Shown here: positions 41,575-50,581 of the stretch, one piece after another
Numbering within the stretch: the stretch's first letter is position 1
Layout: the number at the start of each line of letters is the position of its first letter
DNA from: Ascoidea asiatica
Lineage: Eukaryota > Ascomycota > Saccharomycetes > Ascoideales > Ascoideaceae
Reading direction: 5' to 3'
Assembly: GCA_001600695.1 (NCBI GenBank)
Contig: BCKQ01000017.1
Coordinates: 1 to 64,000, forward strand
DNA length: 64,000 bases
Notes under the pieces: generated by a model
The model's input: only the letters and a program-made list of their open reading frames with translations
What the model was told of the DNA's origin: nothing
The model's database searches: none
Made by a program: the position numbers and the translations under genes

Positions 41575-42140
41575 TTTATCTTATAATATAATATAATATA
41601 ATTTATTGAAATGAATAAAAGATTATTGATAAAATAATATAGGACTATCATATTATATATATATATATACAATTTTGAATATTTCAAATATCGGATAAGT
41701 TTAATAAAAGAGCCATATATGAAAAAGATAATTAAGTTATTTGAATCATTATTGTAGTTAAATAGAGAAAGTAAATATTAATGATTAGATGAGTAAGTTA
41801 GTCATAGATTATTGTCATAAATTATTGTTATTATGATAAATTATCTGACATGAAAAAGTTGGTTAATGAAATTATTATGAATCATTTGAAATATTTCACA
41901 TTTTCACATTTTCACATTTTCATATTTTCACAAGCCGAAAATGCGAGGAATGCGAGGAAAGTGAAAAAAGGAAACACGGAAGAAAAAGAAAAAAAAAGAA
42001 GACCCGCGGAAATGGCGTCAAAGCCTGGGCTGATAGAAGTTCCGTGGTTCTGGTGTCGTGTTTCGGATATGTTTCGGATATGTTTCGGGATCATCTCGGC
42101 ACAGCTTTGAGTTATCCGATGGTTTAAATAAAATAACTAT

Positions 42141-42184
<44 letters not shown>

Positions 42185-42193
42185 GTTAAATAT
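41575..42193. promoter_or_regulatory. 6PF2K gene promoter and 3' end of the next gene
   Basis: No gene is seen. TTTTCACA repeats (41895-41930) lead to a GC-rich island (41930-42110) holding one CCR-N6-YGG core (42042-42053, minus strand ACACCAGAACCACGG), GTTTCGGATAT twice (about 42060-42085), and then a TTTA array (42138-42183). Confidence 0.5.
42138..42183. repeat. TTTA microsatellite
   Basis: About eleven TTTA units lie just downstream of the gene ending at 42194. Confidence 0.9.
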
Positions 42194-43216
42194 TTAATTA
42201 TTCTTTGGAATATTTTTTTGAATAATAGATAAAATATCTTTTTTAGGTAATTGATTATTAGTTTTAATATTATCAGTAATTGGAGTTAAGATACTTGTAC
42301 CTAAGTTATTAAATTTATTAACTAATTTAATCTCATTTAAGTTATTATATAAGTTATTATATAAGTTATTATTATTATTATTTTCATTATAATTAGATAA
42401 ATTGTAATTATCATGAATGTTATCATGAATGTTATCATGAATGTTATTAATAATATTGGAATGAATACTTTGATTATCATTTAATGAAATAATATCATTT
42501 GAGATAAAACTAGTTATATCATTTGAAATATTATTTTTTTTATATTTATTTAATAATCTTTTTCTCTTAGATTGTTTTTGATTAATATTTTGATTTAAAC
42601 TTTGATTTAAACTTTGAATATCATTAATTTGAGTATTTGAATTGATATTAGAATTATTTAATTCATTATTTAATTCATTATTTAATTCATTAGGACTAAC
42701 TTGATTAAATTGATTAATTGATTGATTATTTGTTGATAATAGATCAATTAAATAATTTAAAGGTAAAATATGATTTGGTAATTTTAAATAATAAAATTTA
42801 TTTGAAATTGAAATTGAAGAACCATTCCAAAATAATTTATGAATTAAATTAAAATTAATTTCATTATTAATTTCATGTTGAATATTTAAAAGGGATAAAA
42901 TGAAATAATTTAATTTAATAATTATATAAAAATTTAAAATTATAAATTCAATAAAATAAAGTAAAAAAAAATTTAAATTTTTTAAAAATTTTATATTTAA
43001 ATTTCTTAAATTAAATAATAATAATATAAATAAATTTAAAAATTGAATTGAGAATATTGAAATTAAATTTATAAAAGATTTTAAAATTTTATAATAAATT
43101 TCATAATTTTTTTTTATAATAATATAATTATTTGAATTTTCATTATTTAAATTATCATTATTTAAATTATCATTATTAACTAAATTAATATCATTATTAT
43201 CTTTATTTAAATCCAT
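42194..43216 (-). CDS. Unrecognised Asn-rich membrane protein
   Basis: I do not recognise this 340-residue protein. After an Asn/Asp-rich start come long hydrophobic stretches (about residues 45-115: FINLISIFSIQFLNLFILLL, then FFLLYFIEFIILNFYIIIKL), probably two or three membrane helices. A short conserved-looking segment then reads LIHKLFWNGSSISIS, then YLKLPNHILPLNYLIDLLS. The rest is low complexity, with ELNNELNNELNN, SLNQSLNQ, NIHDNIHDNIHDN and LYNNLYNNL repeats, a basic KQSKRKRLLNKYKK patch, and a last ordered piece (TSILTPITDNI). The topology suggests a hairpin membrane protein with a cytosolic disordered tail. Confidence 0.72.
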   Translation of the reverse strand: MDLNKDNNDINLVNNDNLNNDNLNNENSNNYIIIKKNYEIYYKILKSFINLISIFSIQFLNLFILLLFNLRNLNIKFLKNLNFFLLYFIEFIILNFYIIIKLNYFILSLLNIQHEINNEINFNLIHKLFWNGSSISISNKFYYLKLPNHILPLNYLIDLLSTNNQSINQFNQVSPNELNNELNNELNNSNINSNTQINDIQSLNQSLNQNINQKQSKRKRLLNKYKKNNISNDITSFISNDIISLNDNQSIHSNIINNIHDNIHDNIHDNYNLSNYNENNNNNNLYNNLYNNLNEIKLVNKFNNLGTSILTPITDNIKTNNQLPKKDILSIIQKNIPKNN

Positions 43217-44859
43217 TTTTTTAATTAATAATATTATAATATTATAATATTATATAATATTATAATCTCTTTATTGATTTAAAAAGTAAAATAAATTTCA
43301 TTTCATTGAATTCTAATTAAATTTTTTTTTATCATTTATCTTAATTTAGTTAATTTTATCATTGAATCTCATCATATAATAATCAAATAATTAGATAATA
43401 ATCTAAATGAAGAGAAAATGAAAATATGATAACAGTTAAAAAAAGATAAACTTCTTTGAATTAGTATCACAAAAGCATTTTAAGATCAATTGAATTTGAA
43501 ATTGAAATTATTGTAAGTATTCTATTGTAAGTAAGTAATCTATTGAACTATTGTATTGTAAGTAATTGAATCATGAAATTGAATTGAAGATTGTCTTTTA
43601 GTATCAAGAACTGTTTTATTGCTCTTATCTAGTTCTCATAATTGTTGTTATTGTTGTTATTGTTCAAAACACAAACAAATAAAATAAATATTAAATAAAC
43701 AAATAAACAAATAAATAAACAAATAACAAATATAATAAAACCCAGTAGAATGAAACCAGACCCCGAGAAGTAGACCTTCGTAAAGAGGTCTGAGTGTAAA
43801 CCCCGAGAGGTCTCTGTTTTATACAGCGCTTAGTCATGGATTATGTCAGCCTACCGCTGTTACGGCATCTTTTCAAGCAAGGACCCGTTGGAATGGTCTC
43901 GGCACAAACAGCGACGGTGTAACCAGAAGCAACACTAGCCCACCTGTGGAAAGAAGCAGCCTGCTATTACGCAACGACTAAAGCATTGGGATGCTTAGAT
44001 CTCACAGAAGTTGGAGCCCTTAAAAATCAAACCGTAGTTGTTATCATTTGCGTCTAATAATAGTGTTTCCACATACAACTAGAGAACTGTATATTTAGAT
44101 ATATTATCAATAAAGTGACCGTGCTGCCCTTTATAATGTGGGATTGGCAGCAGTAGTTAACGGAAACAGACCAAAGCCTGTAGTCCGGATACTGCCTGTG
44201 GGTGCATGTGAGTACGGGTCTGCTGCTCCCTCCTGCCCCCTCCTTCCGGTTCCTGTTTTCCTGCCACGCTCTGCGCCTTCGTAACAGGCCGAGTGTCTGC
44301 TTCTCGTTCTCATCCTTTCACTCTCTCTTTCTCTCTCTTACTCTCTCTCTTTCACTCTCTTTCACTCTCTTTCACTCTTTCTCTTTCTTCTTACTCGATT
44401 CTCGTTTCTTCATTTCTTTTCTTCCTTTTCAAAAATTATGTTTTTCAATTAATAAATATTTTATTCACTTTTATTCACTTTTATTTTCTTCTCTCTAAAT
44501 CTGAATTGTTTCTTTGTTTCTTTCTTTGTTTATTCTTTCTTTCTTTCATTCTTTCATTCTTTCATTCCTTATTCTTTCTTTATTCATTCCTGTATTCTTC
44601 TCTTCTTCTCTTCTTCTCTTCTTTTATTCTCTTCAAAATTATAACTTATAACAATCTTATTTCATTAATATTCTCTTAAAAGATTTCAAAATTCAATTTT
44701 ATCTATTTCTTTAATATAATATATATATTATATTTACATCATAACTTAATTATGGGAAATCACCCATATAATTATTATACAAATTCAATTTTAAATATAT
44801 TTTCAAATTATTCAAATATAATTATAAATATAAATTCATTAACATATAATTATATAATT
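43217..44859. promoter_or_regulatory. Divergent 1.6 kb promoter region upstream of the cytochrome b5-domain gene
   Basis: No convincing gene is seen. Left part: AT-rich with AAATAAAC arrays (43680-43730). A GC-rich island (about 43740-44290) holds GACCCCGAGAAG and AACCCCGAGAGG (near 43756 and 43799), a 6-bp inverted repeat AGACCT/AGGTCT with 8-base loop (about 43772-43791), and CCR-N6-YGG cores at 43854-43865 and 43885-43896, the latter with a full minus-strand 16-mer. From about 44310 to 44640 the plus strand is almost pure pyrimidine (CTCTTTCACTCT repeats). Frames over the pyrimidine tract are not credible proteins. Confidence 0.5.
43885..43900 (-). promoter_or_regulatory. RARACCRNNNNNRYGG element in the 43-44 kb promoter
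   Basis: On the minus strand it reads GAGACCATTCCAACGG (A instead of T at position 12). It lies 670 bp upstream of the hypothetical membrane gene and 960 bp upstream of the cytochrome b5-domain gene. Confidence 0.5.
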
Positions 44860-45954
44860 ATGTCTGAAATACCGAAGTATGAAAAAGACATTGATAATAA
44901 AGACATTGATAATACTCTAGGAATACCAATTTCCTCAAATAATAATAATAATAATATAAATGATAAAAAGGATAAACGAATAAAATTTAAAAAAAATAAT
45001 AAACTCAAATCCAATAGATTAAAATCAAAATCATATACTTTAGAAGAAATTTCTTCTCATAATAAAATTAATGATTTATGGATGATAATTCATGGTAAAG
45101 TTTATAATATACCAAAAGATTTCTTAGATAATCATCCTGGTGGTCCAGAAGTTATAATAGATTGTGGTGGTATAGATGCAACTTCATTTTTTGAAGATGT
45201 TGGACATTCAGAAATTTCAAGAAAAATGTTAAATCCATTTTTTATTGGAAATTTATATAAAAATGATTTAATAAAATTATTAAAAAAAAATTCATTAATA
45301 AATTTAAAATCAAAATGTCTTTCAAATGATTCAATTTTTTCTCGTATTAATATTAATAATTTAAATTCTATCATTAATCATAATCATATTCATAATCATA
45401 ATCATAATCATAATCATATATCAAATGATATATCAAATGATATAAATGATGATTTACAAAATGATATTAAAGAAAATACAGATATTGAATGTGAAAGTGA
45501 AAGTGACAGCGGTAGTGATAGTGAATATGAAAGTGAATATGAAAGTGAAAGTGATACTCAAATGGATACTAAAAAGGATATATTAAATGATATACAAGAA
45601 CTTAATAAAATAAATATCACAAATAATAAACAGAAAGAGAATAAATCTGAAATAATTAATTCTATTCAGATTAAAGATAAAAAATTTATAAATAAAAATA
45701 TATTCTCAAATTCATTCACCAATTTAAATTTAAATTTAAATTCAAAATTTAAAAAACAATATACTAATGATTTATATCCTTTTATAAAATTAAAGAAAAA
45801 GAAAAAAAATTTAAATTTAAAAAAAAAATCAAATTTATTATTATATTCTTATGATTTTATAACTTATAATTTATTATTTATTCTTTTAATTTTAATTGCA
45901 ATAATTTCTTTAATTTCTATTATTTATCTACAAAATCAAAAATGGAATGATTAA
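44860..45954 (+). CDS. Cytochrome b5-domain tail-anchored protein
   Basis: The heme domain (about residues 50-125) reads SYTLEEISSHNKINDLWMII, then HGKVYNIPKDFLDNHPGGPE and DVGHSEISRKML, FFIGNLYKND. Both heme-ligand histidines are present (HPGG and VGHS). A 190-residue low-complexity linker follows, with a (His-Asn)n stretch, Ser-Glu repeats (ESESDSGSDSEYESEYES) and Lys runs, then a C-terminal membrane anchor (LLFILLILIAIISLISIIYL) with a short KWND end. Classical Cyb5 has about 120 residues, so the linker is the odd part. I start it at the ATG of MSEIPKYEKD. An in-frame ATG at 44752 would add 36 residues of no recognisable use. It is a likely electron acceptor from Cbr1 (22.5 kb). Confidence 0.85.
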   Translation: MSEIPKYEKDIDNKDIDNTLGIPISSNNNNNNINDKKDKRIKFKKNNKLKSNRLKSKSYTLEEISSHNKINDLWMIIHGKVYNIPKDFLDNHPGGPEVIIDCGGIDATSFFEDVGHSEISRKMLNPFFIGNLYKNDLIKLLKKNSLINLKSKCLSNDSIFSRININNLNSIINHNHIHNHNHNHNHISNDISNDINDDLQNDIKENTDIECESESDSGSDSEYESEYESESDTQMDTKKDILNDIQELNKINITNNKQKENKSEIINSIQIKDKKFINKNIFSNSFTNLNLNLNSKFKKQYTNDLYPFIKLKKKKKNLNLKKKSNLLLYSYDFITYNLLFILLILIAIISLISIIYLQNQKWND

Positions 45955-46141
45955 TATTTAATATATATTCTATTTCATATTCTATTTCATATTCTATTTC
46001 TTTATAATATAAAGTTTTTTTTTATTTCTCTTATCTACAAATAAACATCTTTCGGCATCTTTCAACTAAAAAAAACCTGTAAAATAATCCATATTACTCA
46101 AGTTAATATAATCAAGGATTAAATATGAATATATTAAAAAC

Positions 46142-46181
<40 letters not shown>

Positions 46182-46493
46182 TTGAATACAATAATATCTA
46201 TTAACATGTCATATTCATTCAATAATATTATTTTTAAAATAAGTTATTTAATGTATTATTTCTCATTAGCTTAATTGACGTAAGAATTTTAATAAAATTT
46301 ATTCCTTACAAATGTCTTACTTATTTATCAATTTTTTACTATTTAACATATTTTATATAATATTTTATATAATATTTTATATAATATTTTAGATATAATC
46401 GGGTTTTAATACAATTTTTTACAAAAAGTTTTCTATAAATATTATTATATATAGTATAAACGTTTGAGTGAAATTATTAGATTATAATTATAC
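45955..46493. other. Convergent 3' region
   Basis: AT-rich DNA with TATTCTATTTCA repeats (45965-46000), an ATT array (46143-46183) and an ATAATATTTTAT repeat (46350-46395). I see no gene or motif. Confidence 0.5.
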
Positions 46494-47282
46494 CTAATAA
46501 TCTAAATTTTCTTGTTTATTATTATCATTTTGAGACTGATTGTCTGAATATAGATTCATATTCATATTCATATTCATATTCATATTGTTCATATTCATAT
46601 TGTTCATATTCATATTGTTCATATTCATATTCATTCCCAGATTATTCATCCTTATATTATGCATATTTATAAAATTTTGTTTATTTATATTATGTAAATA
46701 TTCTAGAGTAGAATTATCATTTTCTGAATATGAAGGTGGTAAAAATCCAGTTTTTGTTGGATTCAAATTTTCTTGCAAAGAACTTGAATCTTGAATAAAA
46801 TTAGATGATGCTGGAATAATAGATGATATATTTGGAAGTGGAATAGAAATTGGTATTGAAATTGGTATTGAAATTGGTGTTTGAGGAAGCTTCATTACTT
46901 GAGGTAAATTTTTTATATTTCCATTAATCTCTGAAGATTGTAATGAAATACTACTATTTATTAAACTATCTTCACTTATATTATTTGACCTCTGATTTTG
47001 ATTTTGATTTTGATTTTGATTCTGCTTCCGCTTATTTCTATTTTTTCTTTTCTTCTTCTTCTTTGGACCACTAATATTTACTTCAGAATTTAACTGATTT
47101 TTTAAATTTTTAACTATATTCTTATCATTTAATAATTTTTGATATTTTTCTGTTGTTATTTTATTTTGTGATATTGCAGATAATTTTATAATTTTATCTC
47201 TAAAATTTATTATCTTTTGAAAATCTTCCTCATATTTTTTTTCTTGAAGTTGAGTCATTATATGTTCTTTCGCATTTATCAA
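46494..47282 (-). CDS. Unrecognised Lys/Asn/Met-rich protein
   Basis: I do not recognise this 262-residue protein. Residues 1-70 form charged amphipathic helices (KKYEEDFQKIINFRDKIIKL). A strong basic NLS-like patch follows (GPKKKKKRKNRNKRKQ), then a Gln-Asn repeat, a Pro/Ile/Ser region with ISIPISIPISIP, a stretch that may be a short motif (LNPTKTGFLPPSYSENDNST), and a tail of Met-Asn repeats coded by the ATTCATATT microsatellite (46553-46632). The layout suggests a nuclear protein with a short N-terminal helical domain. A coding function is supported only by the open frame and its ordered N-terminus. Confidence 0.62.
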   Translation of the reverse strand: MINAKEHIMTQLQEKKYEEDFQKIINFRDKIIKLSAISQNKITTEKYQKLLNDKNIVKNLKNQLNSEVNISGPKKKKKRKNRNKRKQNQNQNQNQNQRSNNISEDSLINSSISLQSSEINGNIKNLPQVMKLPQTPISIPISIPISIPLPNISSIIPASSNFIQDSSSLQENLNPTKTGFLPPSYSENDNSTLEYLHNINKQNFINMHNIRMNNLGMNMNMNNMNMNNMNMNNMNMNMNMNMNLYSDNQSQNDNNKQENLDY

Positions 47283-47726
47283 GTTTTAAAAATAAATTTT
47301 TTTTTTTCAATCGTGAATTATATAATTATATAATTATATATTTATAGTTTTGGAAGCAAATTAAAAAATTAAAAAAAAAACTAATCAAATTATACACATA
47401 AAATCAAACTCAAGTAAACTTATTTAATAATCTTACCTTATTTACTCTACATTTGATCTGATCCAAGTTTCAAAAGTGCAAATTTATTGTTTTCTAGAAT
47501 TCAATTTCAAAAGTCCAGCATTTTCTCAATTTCTCAATTTCAAATCACCACGAAATTTTCTGTTTTTTTCAAAATTTAACACAAAAACAATTTCACGTGA
47601 TCATTATCAGGGAATCCAAGTCGAAAAAGACACATTGGGCAATTAACATGTCGGTTTATTCTGATCAAATAATTTATGTCTTTTTATTAATTGTATTTAT
47701 AGTATAATGATGATTATATTTTTTAC
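47283..47726. promoter_or_regulatory. Promoter of the 46.5-47.3 kb gene and TFB2 3' end
   Basis: No gene is seen. It contains CACGAAA (SCB-like, near 47550) and a TCACGTGA E-box (CACGTG at 47594-47599). Confidence 0.45.
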
Positions 47727-49472
47727 TTATGGCCTTCGTTTAGTTCTTTTGGCTAATCTTGTTGCAAAATCAACAACTTGTTGTCTACCTTCTTCAGTTA
47801 TAAAAAATTGTTTAGTATCACTATTACTCCATATTAATACACCAATTTCATCAGCATATTTCTTAAAAGTTTCATATTGTTGAATTGAAGTAAATTCTTT
47901 AAAAAGATAACCAGGATGTGTTTGAATTCTATCTAATTCAAGTTCCCATAATCTAATTTGATCAACAACATTTGGTGGAATAATTTGTAAATCTAAAGAA
48001 GCAGTTGCAACAATTTTATTTGCAATTAATTCTAATCTTTTATTTAATTCATCTTGAGCTAATTTTCTCATTTGTGGATGAGCATTAATTTCTAAATATT
48101 TTATAATTTGATCTGAAGTTATACCTGATTTTAATGCATGATCAACTGATTTTCTAGTAACTTGTCCTATTACCATATTTTGAAAACGTTGTTTAAGATT
48201 AACAAATAATTTTAATATTGCAATTTGTAAAGGTGAAGTTGTATAACAATATAATTTAAAATTAGTTTCAATTATTATTGAACCATTTAATCCACTTAAA
48301 GAATCTTCAGAAGTATCTTTTGATATATCATTATTTGAATCAGTATTATCATCATTACTATTATTACTATTATTACTATTATTTGTTGAATTTGAGTTTG
48401 AAGAATGAGTTCTTAAATTTTTTAAAGCATTATCCATTGCATGTGAAGCAGATTTTAAAGCTATAGTATCAGAAGTTAAAGTTGTTGCTAATCTTGTTGG
48501 ATAAAATTTTTTTGATTTGGAATTTTTTTGATAAACAAGTCCATAATCTCTTAAATCTTTTAACATATTTGTTTGAGTTTCACTTAAAGAATTTAATGAA
48601 TAACATTGACCAAGTTCTAAAGAACCTAACATAAAAATAAAATTTAAAACATCAACAGGATCCATTTGTAAAGATTCAGAAACTTTTAAATATTGTAATA
48701 ATAAAGTCCAAATTTGAGCATTTACATTTTGTAATAAAAATTGAAAACCTTTTTTTGTAATTTTTAAATTACTTAAAATATAATTTCCTGAATTTAATTC
48801 ATGTTGTAATTGATCATTTTTATTAATTTGATTATTATCATTTGAATAATAAGATCTTGCATTTTCCATTAAACCACTTAATTTTAATAACTTTAAAACA
48901 CTTTTACTTGGTAAAGATTCTTTTGAATTAATTTTTGTACCAACCATAAAATGAAGTATTGATTCCCATTTATTTGTTGCATATTCATCAAGAAAATTAA
49001 TTGAAATTTTATTATTATGATCAATTTGAGAATTTTTACTTTCATAAGGTACTCCAAAACCATTATTATTATTACTATTATTATTTGAACCATTTATTAA
49101 AGAAGTATCATTTTCAGAAACACTATTTTCACCTAATAAAGCATTTCTAAAATTTTCTCTGAAAATTGGATTTAAATTTAATATTAAACCATTATGTTCA
49201 GAATTTATTAAATTTAAAGCAATTAATTTTGTTATTGAATCATTTTCTAATTTTTTATTTAATGGATCTGGTTTTATCCAATTACTTAAATTTTTTAAAA
49301 TTATTTTTTCTTCATTAAATACCATTGACATTAAATAAAATTTTCCTAAACTTGGTAATAATCTAAATATTGCTAAACATGTTGCAGGTGATGCAAATAA
49401 TCTTGTTTTCATAGCTTCTGGTAAATCAGTTAAATATGAAAATACAGTGTCTTTGAAAAGATAAGAAGACAT
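47727..49472 (-). CDS. TFB2: TFIIH subunit Tfb2 (p52)
   Basis: The 581-residue protein matches Tfb2 along its length: MKTRLFASPATCLAIFRLLP, LGKFYLMSMVFNEEKI, YATNKWESILHFMVGTKI, GFQLLLQ-type segment GFQFLLQNVNAQIWTLLLQY, VDVLNFIFMLGSLELGQCYS, SETQTNMLKDLRDYGLVYQK, FYPTRLATTLTSDT, SIIIETNFKLYCYTTSPLQI, LEINAHPQMRKLAQDELNK, PPNVVDQIRLWELELDRI. Tfb2 anchors and activates the XPB helicase Ssl2 and binds Tfb5 through its C-terminal domain, for transcription initiation and nucleotide excision repair. The extra length over S. cerevisiae (513) is Asn/Ser/Asp loops near residues 125-140 and 345-385. Divergent from ADE4. Confidence 0.96.
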   Translation of the reverse strand: MSSYLFKDTVFSYLTDLPEAMKTRLFASPATCLAIFRLLPSLGKFYLMSMVFNEEKIILKNLSNWIKPDPLNKKLENDSITKLIALNLINSEHNGLILNLNPIFRENFRNALLGENSVSENDTSLINGSNNNSNNNNGFGVPYESKNSQIDHNNKISINFLDEYATNKWESILHFMVGTKINSKESLPSKSVLKLLKLSGLMENARSYYSNDNNQINKNDQLQHELNSGNYILSNLKITKKGFQFLLQNVNAQIWTLLLQYLKVSESLQMDPVDVLNFIFMLGSLELGQCYSLNSLSETQTNMLKDLRDYGLVYQKNSKSKKFYPTRLATTLTSDTIALKSASHAMDNALKNLRTHSSNSNSTNNSNNSNNSNDDNTDSNNDISKDTSEDSLSGLNGSIIIETNFKLYCYTTSPLQIAILKLFVNLKQRFQNMVIGQVTRKSVDHALKSGITSDQIIKYLEINAHPQMRKLAQDELNKRLELIANKIVATASLDLQIIPPNVVDQIRLWELELDRIQTHPGYLFKEFTSIQQYETFKKYADEIGVLIWSNSDTKQFFITEEGRQQVVDFATRLAKRTKRRP

Positions 49473-50581
49473 TATGAATATATAAATTTACTGATAACTT
49501 GAACCTCAATCAATTGAATAATGCTTTTGAAGCTGCTACTATTGCTTTCTCTTCATTTGATTTTCGTACACAAGAGTGTTTTATCGAATATTCTCCTTCT
49601 TTATTTTCTTTATCCTCTTCCTTCTTTATCTTCTTCTGGTATTATTTAAAACCTTCAAAAATCGCAGACCGAATGAACCTCAAATATTTAATTAAGTTTG
49701 AAATTTCAATTCCAGATCACAGACCCATCAAAGTGGTACATCCATGCGCCTGGGTTTTTATATTAATGCAGATATTGGTTGTTTGCTGCAATTATGTCCT
49801 AGATAACAATTGTCCTATTTTTTGTCATTGTTTGCATCTGTCCTTGATTGATTTTATGATCCTAGCGCCTGTCCTAGCTTATTACACTTCTCACCCTAAA
49901 TTGTCTCACTTCTGTCTCATTTTAGTTTTAAGATATCCTGATATACAAAGGGTTAATCCTGATTAAAGCTTATAATGATTGTGCTGGTAAACATGTCTCT
50001 GCAATAACAAACTATCCCATTTTCCAAGTGAACCAACTCCATCTCATTGACTTAACGTTGAGTGGAGTTCTGTCCCTGAAGTTGTCTTCCTGGAGCTCTC
50101 TGTTTCCCAGCCCCAATATGAGATTATTCATCATTTATTTTCTCGAATTCTACCCGATCCTTCAGTTTCTTCTCCATTATTATTTTAAAAATTTTCTCTC
50201 TCTTTTTAAAATATAATAAATAATAATGAAAAGAATTAAAATAGATAAAATGCCATAGAATTATTCCTTTTATCTTAGTTTGAATGTTAATCAAACAAAT
50301 TATAAAATTCCCTATATTAAAATAACAATAGCTAAATCATAATTCGAGAAATTATCTTTCATTTTTCAATTTCAAAAATTTCGATTTTCTAAATTTTTCA
50401 CAATTTTTTGAACTGATCTCATCTCATAATTTTCTTAGGAATAATACAATAAAAGTTTCACTTCAATCAAAATATTGAAAAAAACAGTTAAAAGTAATCG
50501 AGAATAAATTCGATAGTTTAATATATTCATTTATTAATTTATTTATTCATTGATTTTTTTTAAAAGTTTTCAAATTGAAAA
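49473..50581. promoter_or_regulatory. Divergent promoter of TFB2 and ADE4, with a TGTCCTA cluster
   Basis: No convincing gene is seen. The left 600 bp are GC-richer than the flanking genes. TGTCCTAG (49795-49802), TGTCCTA (49811-49817), TGTCCTT (49839-49845) and TGTCCTAG (49870-49877) cluster in 83 bp. Two CCR-N6-YGG cores precede them (49725-49736 and 49742-49753). An open frame of 155 codons at 49499-49966 has no recognisable domain and begins 26 bp from the TFB2 start; I read it as chance. The ADE4-proximal 350 bp are AT-rich. Confidence 0.55.

Noticed and set aside
43915-44060. Possible SRP RNA helix 8 (GTGGAAAGAAGCAGC)
   Set aside because: The tetraloop flanks do not pair as required, and no Alu-domain motif is found nearby.
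44202-44679. Ser/Phe/Leu-rich frames on the plus strand
   Set aside because: They translate the polypyrimidine tract in different frames. No ordered segment is present.
44752-44859. Upstream start for the cytochrome b5-domain protein
   Set aside because: The extra 36 residues are Asn/Ile/Tyr from AT-rich leader sequence and no family member has such an extension, so the ATG at 44860 was preferred.
49499-49966. 155-codon open frame between TFB2 and ADE4
   Set aside because: It starts 26 bp from the TFB2 start codon, has no recognisable domain, mixed Cys/His/Leu content unlike local proteins, and covers the TGTCCTA cluster. It reads as chance in GC-richer promoter DNA.
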